From CBDAQA01 sp965247815 (GTDB lineage: Bacteria; Planctomycetota; Phycisphaerae; Tepidisphaerales; Tepidisphaeraceae): a DNA stretch of 64,000 nucleotides. The position numbers and the translations under genes were made by a program. The stretch is from positions 122,158 through 186,157 of the forward strand of contig CBDFHW010000007.1 of the NCBI GenBank assembly GCA_965247815.1, in the 5' to 3' direction. Of the stretch, positions 35,005 through 42,882 are shown piece after piece (within the stretch, counting starts at the first letter, position 1; every line of letters starts with the position of its first letter). Below the pieces are notes generated by a model. It was not told the DNA's origin. It was given only the letters and a program-made list of their open reading frames with translations, and did not search any database.

Positions 35005-36149
35005 ATGCGTTTTCCGACCAAACGACTTGTGGTGATCGCTGGCGCGTCGGTGCTGGTCTCGCACGGGTTTGGTCACGCCCAATCGACCAAGCCCGGCTCG
35101 GATGCGGCCGCGCTCTACCTGCAGGCGGCTACACTGATTGAAGCCAATGTCGACAACAACGTGATGTCGCCCGCCTCTTCGAACCTGGAGTTCCAGGGTT
35201 ACCCGCCGTACCCGCCTGCGTGGGAGACGATGGAGGCCGAAAATTATACAGCCAACAAGCCCGCACGTGCCCTGGCACACGAGGCCCGGTCGGCCGACCA
35301 GGCGGACTGGCCCGACATCAAGATAGACGCGCCTCAACCTGACCTGAGATATCTGAACCGATGCCGGGAAGTCAGCAACGAATTAGCCGACGCGGCGCTA
35401 TACGAACACCTGCACGGAAACGACGCGGCCGCCCTTGAAACGATTCGCGACCTGCTCCACCTGGCCAACTCGCTCGAATCTACTGCCACTAAAAAGTATC
35501 TGGTCGTGTTGCTCGTCGGCGTAGGTATTCGCGCCGAAGCAATGGATCGGCTGAATGTTGTCGCCTCCGGCATCGTGCTCACGAAAGATCCAGCCGAGAT
35601 GAAAAAAGCGAAGGTGGAAACTGCTTCTAGATTGATCGACCAATTGCTGAAACAGCCGGACACCGACACGCAACTGCGTGATGTCGCAAAGGCCGAGGGT
35701 CATCAGGAAGACCCCAAGACTAAAGACGCGATTGATCACAGCGCCAGAACCTTCAAGCGGATCAACGCCGAGTGCGGCATGACCGCGATCTCGCTCGCCT
35801 GTCATCTGTACGAGTTCGACAAAAGCACTTGGCCGACCTCGCTCGCAGATCTGAAACCGTTCCTGCCGACACCGGCGGTCGACCCCTTCGGCGACGGCCG
35901 GCAGACACTCGGATATGTCCTGGTCAAAGCAGGGCTGCCGGACGGATCGGATCGGCCCCTGGCTTTTACCCGCAGCGACAACCCGACGGCCTGTTCTGTC
36001 TGAACGACCAGCCACATTTCAGCTTCTACCAAAGCGACGGCTCAAAACGCCCCTTCAAGACCCAGAAACACGGCGGTCAATTCCGCGATATCACCCTCTG
36101 GACCCCGCCGCCGAACAGTGCACCGACCACATCGCCGGTTACACCCTAA
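35005..36149 (+). CDS. Secreted planctomycete-type protein of unknown function (frameshifted end)
   Basis: About 380 residues. The ATG at 35005 gives a signal peptide (MRFPTKRLVVIAGASVLVSH, cut near GHAQ). The body is helical with TPR-like spacing (LYLQAATLIEANVD, ALYEHLHGNDAAALETIRDL). The tail LACHLYEFDKSTWPTSLADL then PAVDPFGDGRQTLGYV is a motif shared by many planctomycete secreted proteins and resembles the C-terminus of pseudopilins. The first frame stops at 36003, but a missing base near 35985 lets the sequence continue (DGLFCLNDQPHFSFYQSDG) to 36149, which also reads as protein. Confidence 0.7.
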
Positions 36150-37327
36150 CTCGGCTTGAGGTGCAACTTGTCCCGCTAACCTCCAGCCGCGTGCCCGATT
36201 ATCCTCCAAAGGCCGAAGTTCATCACAGTCCGAGGGTTATGTAGTTGATCAAGAACTACAAGCGGCCTCTGGCACGCGAAGATCGACTGCAAATTGTTGC
36301 CGTCTTCCGCTCTCAATCGACAGCCAGCTTACCCAACTTGCCCGAAACTGAATTCTAGCTCGTCACTGTCGCATATCAAACTAGGATGGAATCGCAAAGC
36401 ATTTATCCGAAGAGAGTTGTGATGACAGAGAGGGGATCGTGATTGAAAGCCGGCCGGAGCTCATTGCTAAGTCGCATCCACGACTCGCGAGTGTTAATGC
36501 ACCCTTCGAGAATTTCCACTCGGTCATCGCAAGGGGCGTGAATCTTCTCTAAGGTTAGGACAGACTAAAGTCACGAATGAGCCCGTTTCGGTTCCCGGTG
36601 AAACGCCAAAAATGCGACCACTCATCGCCGGTCACAGGCGGGAGTAATAGCTTCCAAATGCCGCCGCTTGCACACCGCATGCAACATCGAAAGCGACCGC
36701 AGAACGGCTACACGGGCGCATCATTACCCGGAGTCAATATAAACTAATATTTCTTGACATCGGTTGCTGTGAAAGTAGTTTAGGGATCGAGCACCGATCA
36801 CCACCAAACGCGGCTTTGATGGCGGTGCGCAGCAGAATAGTAGTTCTTTTGCCCTAAGTCGTTAATGTACCAAGTCTTACCGGCGATCAAGCCAGACGTC
36901 GGCGATTGACACGTATGGTACGCTGTCGATCGCCGCAGCATAGCGGGACGCTAATGCCTGACGGCGTCGAAAGCGTACCAGCGGTCGCCGTCTTTGAGCC
37001 TCTTCCTTCTGCGTGTGTTGCGCGAAGGGCAAAAGAACCAACCGTTGCTGTGGATCGTGCCGGCGGGATGATCGCTGTAGTTCGATGCATCGCCGTGTTG
37101 CCGTCCCGACCACAGAACGTTATCCGTTATGCGTCACAGCACCCATGATAGATAAACGACCCCACCGAATTCGCGGACCGCCTAGTGCTTCTCGGCGTTG
37201 TCGATGCCAACTATACCGACGAATTTGGCCAGACTTCTGCATCGCTTTTCGCCGACGCATGGAAGTCGATCGACCACTTCATAGAAAACACGCCGACAGA
37301 GGAAGGCAAGGAGCTTCTAAGGCAATG
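36150..37327. other. Gene-poor stretch, AT-richer than the surroundings
   Basis: About 1.2 kb between the secreted protein gene and the IS3-type element. I see no convincing gene, RNA gene or repeat in 36150-37150; only short frames of poor composition. The last 175 bases hold the fragment described separately. Base composition is clearly lower in GC than the flanks, in keeping with decayed or imported DNA beside insertion sequences. Confidence 0.6.
37152..37327 (+). pseudogene. Protein-coding fragment cut by the IS3-type element
   Basis: After a stop at 37149-37151 the frame reads FADRLVLLGVVDANYTDEF then ADAWKSIDHFIENTP and EEGKELLRQCG, and then runs into the inverted repeat of the insertion sequence at 37328. 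Composition is that of a real acidic helical protein, not a shadow frame. A GTG at 37185 could start it. The original gene is not recognised, and both ends appear lost. Confidence 0.35.
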
Positions 37328-37362
37328 TGGGCTTCCCCACCAAGCGCGGGCGCTGCGGAGGG
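37328..37362 (+). repeat. Terminal inverted repeat of IS3 element, left
   Basis: Starts TGGGCTTCCCCAC and matches the complement of 38532-38566 at 31 of 35 positions (mismatches at positions 14, 19, 27 and 30). It lies directly after the OrfB stop region, and OrfB ends just inside it. Confidence 0.85.
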
Positions 37363-37363
37363 G

Positions 37364-38224
37364 TTAATTCAGGCTCGCCTCGAACATCTCGGGGCTGACA
37401 TAGCCTAACGAACTGTGCAGACGTCTGCGATTATAAAACACCTCGATGTACTCAAAGATCGACGCCCGGGCCTGGTCATGTGTGGCGAACTTCTGGTGAT
37501 GCACCAACTCGGTCTTGAGCGTGGACCAGAAGCTTTCCATTACGGCGTTGTCCCAGCAGTCTCCCTTGCCGCTCATGCTCTGGTTCATTTCATGCGATTC
37601 CAGCAGCTGCTGGTAATTATCACTCGCGTATTGAACGCCGCGGTCGCTGTGGTGCAGCAGGCCTTTCTCGGGGCTTCTTCGCGCGATCGCCATCTGCAGC
37701 GCATCACTCACCAGATCGGTTTGCATGTGATCCGCCATCGACCAGCCGACGATCATCCGGCTGCACAAATCAATCACCCCCGCCAGGTACATCCATCCCT
37801 GGTCGGTCGGAATGTAAGTGATGTCCACCGCCCATTTCTGGTTCGGGAGTTCGGCGGCGAACTGCCGGTCCAGCACGTTGCCGGCCACCGGGTTGGGGTG
37901 GTCGCTGTCGGTGGTGGTCGGCACGAATTTTTTCTTTTGTTTCGCCCGGATTCCGGCCGCTTTCATCACTTTTGCCACCGTGTTTTCACACACGCTTTCG
38001 CCCCGGGCCACCAGGGCTTTATAGATCCGCGGGCTGCCGTAGACGCCGCGCCCTTCCACGGCGGCGGTTCTGACCTTGGCCGTCAGTTCCTCCCGGCGTT
38101 TGTACCGCTCGCTCGCAGGCCGGTTGATCCAGTCGTAGTAACCCGAGCGGCTGACATCCAGCACCTGGCACGAAACCTCAACCGGAAAGTCACGGAGGTG
38201 TTCTTCGATGAAGGCAAACTTCAC
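37364..38224 (-). CDS. IS3 transposase OrfB (integrase core)
   Basis: 286 residues from a GTG at 38224 that overlaps the OrfA stop (GTGA). It carries the HTH_21 block VEVSCQVLDVSRSGYYDW and an rve integrase core with DDE residues: Asp in WAVDITYIPT, Asp in LHHSDRGVQYAS, Glu in DNAVMESFWSTLK. The C-terminus FYNRRRLHSSLGYVSPEMFE is standard. The functional transposase is probably the OrfAB fusion made by frameshifting in the A7 run at 38254-38260. Confidence 0.93.
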   Translation of the reverse strand: MKFAFIEEHLRDFPVEVSCQVLDVSRSGYYDWINRPASERYKRREELTAKVRTAAVEGRGVYGSPRIYKALVARGESVCENTVAKVMKAAGIRAKQKKKFVPTTTDSDHPNPVAGNVLDRQFAAELPNQKWAVDITYIPTDQGWMYLAGVIDLCSRMIVGWSMADHMQTDLVSDALQMAIARRSPEKGLLHHSDRGVQYASDNYQQLLESHEMNQSMSGKGDCWDNAVMESFWSTLKTELVHHQKFATHDQARASIFEYIEVFYNRRRLHSSLGYVSPEMFEASLN

Positions 38225-38502
38225 AGCTGCTCCTTTGCGAAGAACTGAGCTGCTTTTTTTAAAATCTCGCGCTCCATCAAAAGCCGGGCGTTCTCCTTGC
38301 GCAGCCGCCGCAGCTCTGCCGCCATCGCTCCGTCGCCAGTCGGCGCCAAGCCGGCCTCGGCTCCAAACTTGCCGACCCACCCCCGAACGCTGTTGGGATC
38401 GACGCCCAGGCTCTTGGCCGCGTCAACCACTGAATACCCCTGTTGATTGACCAGCTTGACTGCTGAAATCTTGAACTCCCGCGTGTACTTTCTTCGTGCC
38501 AT
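38221..38502 (-). CDS. IS3 transposase OrfA (helix-turn-helix)
   Basis: 93 residues from the ATG at 38502; another start at 38508 adds two residues. It has an N-terminal helix-turn-helix (REFKISAVKLVNQQGYSVVD then VDPNSVRGWVGKF) that binds the terminal repeats, and a leucine zipper (AELRRLRKENARLLMEREIL) for oligomerisation. The stop overlaps the start of OrfB. The last 15 codons contain the run of A used for the -1 shift. Confidence 0.92.
   Translation of the reverse strand: MARRKYTREFKISAVKLVNQQGYSVVDAAKSLGVDPNSVRGWVGKFGAEAGLAPTGDGAMAAELRRLRKENARLLMEREILKKAAQFFAKEQL
38254..38260 (-). promoter_or_regulatory. Programmed -1 frameshift site of IS3 OrfAB
   Basis: Seven A on the coding (minus) strand followed by G, the standard slippery site of IS3 elements, lie inside the overlap between the OrfA and OrfB frames. 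Slippage by -1 here joins ILKK to the OrfB frame and makes the OrfAB transposase. Confidence 0.7.
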
Positions 38503-38531
38503 GGACACTCCTTCAGACAGATTCTACTCTG

Positions 38532-38566
38532 CCCTCTGCCGCGCCCGTGCTTAGTGGGGAAGCCCA
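38532..38566 (-). repeat. Terminal inverted repeat of IS3 element, right
   Basis: Complement of the left repeat at 37328-37362 (31 of 35 bases). It supplies the last codons (NGLPH and stop) of the neighbouring ISNCY-type transposase frame, showing that the IS3 element interrupts that gene's 3' end. Confidence 0.85.
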
Positions 38567-39852
38567 TTCTTCCTTTTTCCCGGCTGTAAATCCCGCGCAG
38601 GCGCAGCCGGAGCGGGATTTACAGCCGGACGCGTGCCGACCGCCGGCTCGCGATTCCAGGGGTGGTTCGCCCCCGGCTTCCATCGCCGGTTGTTCACCAC
38701 TGGTCTTTTTTTCTTCGCCGCGACCGGCTTGCTCCTAAACTCCTCGAAGCTCAATGTCTGCGATTTGTGCTCCACCAGCAGTCGCCCGTCGGCCAGTTGC
38801 CTGATCATCACTTTGCGACGCGGCAGGTGCAGCGACTGGTGTTCCTTGCCGATCTGCAGCCAACGGTTCCTCCACCGCACGCACCAGTCCTGGCCCACCA
38901 CGCGTTGCTCTTGCACGCACAGGACCTGCTCCAGTTCCAATCCCGCGTCCAAGGCCCGGTGGAGATCCTTCGAGTCTTGAGCCTCCACCGCGTACCGACG
39001 GTTCAGTTCGTCGAGGAACGACCCCTCCAGCAACGCGTTGGCCTGCCTCATGTCGCAGATGTTCCGCAAACGCATCTCCTTGACCAGGCGGTCCTGGAAC
39101 ACCGCGTTGCGACGCTCTACCCGTCCCTTGGCCTGAGGACTGCGGGCCTGGATCAGCTCCACTCCCAATTGCTTCATCGCCCGCCCGAACTGCGTCGGGC
39201 GATCGGGATGATCCTCGTCCCGGTAGATCGCGTGCCGGTCCACGTACACCGCACGCGGAAGGCCTTGACGCTTCGCCCAGCGGCCAAAGACGTCGAACGC
39301 CGCCCCGGTGGTCTCGGCGGCGTAAAAACGCGCCCACGTCCGGTTCGTCGCATCGTCGATGGTCACCATCAGCACGCACTTGGCGCCGCGGCCCTCGAAC
39401 CAGTCGTGGCGGCTCCCGTCCATCTGCAACATCGAACCCAGACACGCCCGACGCTCCCGACGCTTGCGATGACGGCCCCGGCGGCGAATCCTCTGCCACA
39501 ATCCCCGCTCCTTGAGCAACGCCGTCAGCGCGTCGGGGCTCAGCTTCAAGCCCTCCTCGGCCAGCTTCTCGCACGCAAACGTCGGCCCGAAGTCCGCGTA
39601 CCGCTCCTGGTGCCGCTTGACGGCGCGTTCCCGCACGTCCTGACTCAAGCGCCGGTTGCTCGCCCGTCCACGCAGGGCGTGAACCAATCCCCGGTCGCCT
39701 TGCGCTATGAAACGCTTCCAGATCCGACGGGCCTGAAGCAACGAAACACCCATCAAACCCGCCGATTCCACCACCGTCAGCTCTCCTCGCTTAACTCTTC
39801 CCATCGCTTCCAAACGAACACGCTCTTCCGATGACATCCGAAGCTCCATCAA
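38551..39852 (-). CDS. ISNCY-type transposase (DDE), 3' end altered by IS3 insertion
   Basis: 433 residues. Two helix-turn-helix parts come first (VKRGELTVVESAGLMGVSLL and ALTALLKERGLWQRI). The rve core has Asp in SMLQMDGSRHDWF, Asp in RAVYVDRHAIYRDE and Glu in KGRVERRNAVFQDRL. RRWKPGANHPWN near the C-terminus is the usual end of ISNCY (IS1202-like) transposases. The remaining 30 residues are Pro/Ala-rich and the final NGLPH is encoded by the repeat of the adjoining IS3 element, so the natural end is lost or changed. The core looks intact. Confidence 0.88.
   Translation of the reverse strand: MMELRMSSEERVRLEAMGRVKRGELTVVESAGLMGVSLLQARRIWKRFIAQGDRGLVHALRGRASNRRLSQDVRERAVKRHQERYADFGPTFACEKLAEEGLKLSPDALTALLKERGLWQRIRRRGRHRKRRERRACLGSMLQMDGSRHDWFEGRGAKCVLMVTIDDATNRTWARFYAAETTGAAFDVFGRWAKRQGLPRAVYVDRHAIYRDEDHPDRPTQFGRAMKQLGVELIQARSPQAKGRVERRNAVFQDRLVKEMRLRNICDMRQANALLEGSFLDELNRRYAVEAQDSKDLHRALDAGLELEQVLCVQEQRVVGQDWCVRWRNRWLQIGKEHQSLHLPRRKVMIRQLADGRLLVEHKSQTLSFEEFRSKPVAAKKKRPVVNNRRWKPGANHPWNREPAVGTRPAVNPAPAAPARDLQPGKRKNGLPH
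38580..38628. repeat. Long perfect hairpin inside the ISNCY transposase tail
   Basis: Arms of 17 bases (38580-38596 and 38612-38628, starting ccggctgtaaatcccgc) pair perfectly around a 15-base loop. It lies within the Pro/Ala-rich tail codons. It may be a REP-like unit, or the terminal hairpin of the element that now falls in frame. Confidence 0.75.
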
Positions 39853-39875
39853 GACTGGTGTAATCCAGGCCCGAC

Positions 39876-39919
39876 GGTGACACTTCTATTTCGGCTAAGG
39901 GGTGACAGTTCTACTCCGG
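39876..39919. repeat. Two 19-bp direct repeats at the outer end of the ISNCY element
   Basis: Copies at 39876-39894 and 39901-39919 share GGTGACA.TTCTA.T.CGG (16 of 19 bases), spaced 25 bases apart. In ISNCY/IS1202-like elements such repeats are subterminal transposase-binding sites; here that role is inference. Confidence 0.65.
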
Positions 39920-39980
39920 TACAACAACGTATATTGGGCCGTGCTTGACAGCGGGGCCGGTGTCTGGTCATTCTCGACGA

Positions 39981-40961
39981 ATGCCCTCCCTGTCATTCTC
40001 GTCTGTCGTTGCCGAGTGTCTCGCGCCGGCAAAGATTAATCTCCACCTGCGTGTAGGTCCTCTGCGACCGGACGGTTTCCACCCGCTCCTGACATGGATG
40101 ACCACTGTCGGGCTGCTCGATCGCCTGCAGTTCACGATCTCGGCAAAGGCCGGGATAGGCCAAGAGACAGAAATGACCTGTGACGACCCGTCGCTTCCGT
40201 GCGACGGCCGAAATTTGGTCACCAAGGCTCTGCTGTCGCTCGGAGGCGGGCGACACCCGACGCCCACCGCGTCGGCACCGAGGAAGGGGGCCGACGCGGG
40301 AGCGGCTCGGCATATCCGGGTCCATCTTCAAAAGAATATCCCGTCGGGCGGTGGTTTAGGCGGTGGGAGTTCCGATGCCGCGACGACGCTGCTGGCGCTT
40401 AATCAGTTTTGCAGACTTGGGTACGACGAAGAAAAGCTGAGCAATTTCGCGGCAGGTCTCGGGAGCGACGTCCCGTTTTTCCTTCACGGCCCGAGCAGCA
40501 TCTGCCGGGGCCGCGGTGAAAAGGTCAGACCGGTCGCCGAGCCTGCGGTCGCCCGCTGGGTGTTGCTGGTGCTGCCCGATATCTCGATGCCGACCGCCGA
40601 CGTCTACCGCAAATTCGACCAGCTCGGGCTGGGCAATCAAGCTGACGTCGACCACGAGCCCGATTGGGACCGTTTGTCCACGCTACCGTCGTTGCAACTG
40701 CTGCCCGAACTGGTGAACGACCTCGAGCCCCCCGCGTTCGCGCTGCGTCCTGATCTGGCCGACCTTCGTCGCAATATTCAGGTTACGCTGGACCGCCCCG
40801 TTCGAATGAGTGGAAGTGGCAGCAGCCTATTCACGCTGTTCGATGACCAGTTCGAAGCCAACCGAGCGGCCAAAGTCGTCGCGTCGACCTACGGTGTGAA
40901 AGCAGTCGCTATTGAGATGACGCCCGCCCTGCCGGTGCCCACGACGCCTGTGTCGGCATAA
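39981..40961 (+). CDS. ispE: 4-diphosphocytidyl-2-C-methyl-D-erythritol kinase
   Basis: GHMP-family kinase of the non-mevalonate isoprenoid pathway, 326 residues from the ATG at 39981; a TTG at 39945 is an in-frame alternative. The N-terminus ECLAPAKINLHLRVG, the ATP-loop PSGGGLGGGSSDAATTLLA and the C-terminal VRMSGSGSSLF are diagnostic. An insertion of about 15 residues before the ATP loop (RHPTPTASAPRKGADAGA) is longer than usual. It is 58 bases from an insertion sequence, which may affect its promoter. Convergent with the GH20 gene. Confidence 0.95.
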   Translation: MPSLSFSSVVAECLAPAKINLHLRVGPLRPDGFHPLLTWMTTVGLLDRLQFTISAKAGIGQETEMTCDDPSLPCDGRNLVTKALLSLGGGRHPTPTASAPRKGADAGAARHIRVHLQKNIPSGGGLGGGSSDAATTLLALNQFCRLGYDEEKLSNFAAGLGSDVPFFLHGPSSICRGRGEKVRPVAEPAVARWVLLVLPDISMPTADVYRKFDQLGLGNQADVDHEPDWDRLSTLPSLQLLPELVNDLEPPAFALRPDLADLRRNIQVTLDRPVRMSGSGSSLFTLFDDQFEANRAAKVVASTYGVKAVAIEMTPALPVPTTPVSA

Positions 40962-40981
40962 TCACTGCCAGTATCGTCCCG

Positions 40982-42634
40982 TCAGTTGCCGGTCGATTTG
41001 CTGCCGAGTTCTTCCGGCATTCTGTAATGCACGTGCATCTCGTCGAGTCGCAGCAGGTGCGTGCGAAGCCGCAGCAGGAACCCCTGATAATCTTTGTCGG
41101 CATTGCCCGACCATAACACTTCTGCCAAGGCGCAAGCCCGGGGGTACGCCATATATTCGACCTGGTCGGTCGTCGGGATGTATTCCGACCAGAGCTGCGC
41201 CTGCGCTCCGAGAATGTGCCGGGCCTGGTCGCTCGTGAGTTGTTTCGGCAGGGGGTCGAACTGGTAGACCAACCGAAGGGGAAGAAAGCCGCCAATTGCC
41301 AGCGGCTCCTGATCCGTCTGTTTCGACTGGTAATGATCAAAGTAGGTAAAGCCCGTGGGCGCCAACACCGCATCGTGCCCATGCCGGGCGGCTTCGACCG
41401 CGCCCGCTTCGCTGTGCCAGCTCATCACGACGGCATTCGGTGAAAGCCCCCCTTGCAGAATCTCGTCCCAGCCGAGCAACCGCCTGCCGCGCGCCGCCAA
41501 ATAGACGGCCATGCGGTTGATAAAATACGCCTGCATGTCGTGCGTCGTTTTAATCCCCAGGCTCTGCATCCGGGCGTGCACTGCCGGGCTCTGCTCCCAT
41601 TCGCCTTTCACAGCCTCGTCTCCGCCGATGTGGATCAGCTTCGACGGAAATAGTTCGATCACTTCGGCCAGCACGTCTTGGAAAAACAGGATCGTCGGTT
41701 CGTCGACGTTCAAAATGTGGGGTTCGACCCCCCAGTCTGTTTTAACCCCGAGCCGCTCGACGCTGTTTCCCAGTTGCGGGTAAGCCGCGATGGCCGCCCT
41801 GGCGTGGCCCGGCATTTCAATTTCCGGGACGACCGTGATGTGCCGGGCCGTCGCATACGCGACCACTTCGCGAACCTCGTCCTGAGTATAAAAACCGCCG
41901 TGCGGCGTGCCGTCGAACTTCCGAGGATTCGACTCGCCGTGCCCCACGAGCGTCTCGCTGCGCCGTCCACCAATCTCGGTTAACAGCGGATACTTTTTAA
42001 TCTCCAGCCGCCAACCCTGGTCATCGGTCAGATGCCAATGGAAGCCGTTCATCTTGTGCACCGCAAGAAGGTCGATAAACCGGAGCACGAACGCCTTGGG
42101 CATGAAATGCCGGGAACAATCCAGCATCATGCCGCGGTAACCGAACCGCGGCCGGTCTTCGATCGTTCCGCACGGAATCGACCAGTCTAGATCCTTTACC
42201 CGGACGCTGCCGAACGCCTTCGGAGGAAGAAGCTGTCGAACCGATTGAATCGCGTAGAACGCCCCCGCCTCCGACGCCGAGGTGATCACGACACGATCGG
42301 CATCAATTTTAAGACGGTATCCCTCGTCGCCGAGGTCACTGGCGGACGGGCTGATCTCGATTCGGACCGCGTTCGCTTCGGCACCCGCCGGTACGACCTT
42401 CAACTGCAGTCCAGTCGCCGGTGCGAGCATCTCGGCAAGCTGTTGCCCGATCAATGCGTGTTCCATACCGACCTGTACAACCGTCTGTTCGGTAAACCGG
42501 AAATGCCCGGGTGCCGCCGTCGATTGGGTCGCGCGCGGGATGATCGATGCAAGATCGTTGGAACCTTCAAGCCCCATGGCAGAAACCGCGAAGACCGGTA
42601 TTAAAAGCGTGAAAACGACGATGTGGTGGATCAT
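40982..42634 (-). CDS. Secreted GH20 beta-N-acetylhexosaminidase
   Basis: 550 residues with signal peptide (about 1-21, cut near VSAMG). The N-terminal GH20b domain (about 30-160) precedes the TIM barrel, which begins DRPRFGYRGMMLDCSRHF. The catalytic pair Asp339-Glu340 lies in HIGGDEAVKGEW and stabilises the oxazolinium intermediate of substrate-assisted catalysis. Substrate-binding tryptophans appear in GWDEILQGG and AQLWSEYI. It removes terminal GlcNAc or GalNAc from glycans outside the cytoplasm. It is in the same direction as the GH51 and Gfo/Idh genes but separated from them by 248 bases. Confidence 0.95.
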   Translation of the reverse strand: MIHHIVVFTLLIPVFAVSAMGLEGSNDLASIIPRATQSTAAPGHFRFTEQTVVQVGMEHALIGQQLAEMLAPATGLQLKVVPAGAEANAVRIEISPSASDLGDEGYRLKIDADRVVITSASEAGAFYAIQSVRQLLPPKAFGSVRVKDLDWSIPCGTIEDRPRFGYRGMMLDCSRHFMPKAFVLRFIDLLAVHKMNGFHWHLTDDQGWRLEIKKYPLLTEIGGRRSETLVGHGESNPRKFDGTPHGGFYTQDEVREVVAYATARHITVVPEIEMPGHARAAIAAYPQLGNSVERLGVKTDWGVEPHILNVDEPTILFFQDVLAEVIELFPSKLIHIGGDEAVKGEWEQSPAVHARMQSLGIKTTHDMQAYFINRMAVYLAARGRRLLGWDEILQGGLSPNAVVMSWHSEAGAVEAARHGHDAVLAPTGFTYFDHYQSKQTDQEPLAIGGFLPLRLVYQFDPLPKQLTSDQARHILGAQAQLWSEYIPTTDQVEYMAYPRACALAEVLWSGNADKDYQGFLLRLRTHLLRLDEMHVHYRMPEELGSKSTGN

Positions 42635-42882
42635 GCCGATCTCAGTTTAACGACCATCTCGCTTGGGAGCGACGGGGAAGGAACCCTTCGTGATTCGAAG
42701 CGGGTTCAGTACGGTGGAGACACCGACGAGGCGAATTTCCGGGCTTCGCACAATGCAAACGCGGGCGCGGGGCATCCCGTGAGGCAGCGCCGCAGCAAAC
42801 GCTCGGCTGACCACCGATGCGACCGAGCGGGCACAAAATGCGAACGAGTTGAACCGCACGGAGAACAACCTGTTTAAAAACG

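Larger units (their letters stand above)
37328..38566 (-). mobile_element. IS3-family insertion sequence
   Basis: 1,239-bp element beginning TG and ending CA, with imperfect inverted repeats of 35 bases (31 identical), two overlapping transposase frames and a programmed -1 frameshift site. All parts are present, so it may still be mobile. No short target duplication is visible: the flanks (gcaatg and ttcttc) differ. Its right end cuts into the ISNCY-type transposase gene. Confidence 0.9.
38567..39923 (-). mobile_element. ISNCY-type insertion sequence, interrupted at its transposase 3' side
   Basis: The transposase gene with its upstream end. The outer end is probably at 39923: the minus strand there begins TGTACCGGAGTAGAACTG, a start typical of this group, and contains two transposase-binding-like repeats. 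The opposite end is missing, replaced by the IS3 element. The ispE gene begins 58 bases beyond the element. Confidence 0.65.

Noticed and set aside
36754..36785. TTGACA box as a promoter
   Set aside because: No good -10 hexamer at the right distance and no gene downstream.
36877..37113. 78-codon minus-strand frame in the gene-poor region
   Set aside because: Arg/Gln-rich, no start signal, and both strands show equally short frames of similar composition.
38662..39834. 390-codon plus-strand frame
   Set aside because: Antisense shadow of the ISNCY transposase; no recognisable domain.
39876..39919. Possible CRISPR repeats
   Set aside because: Only two copies, 6-base spacing between units, and located at an insertion-sequence end.
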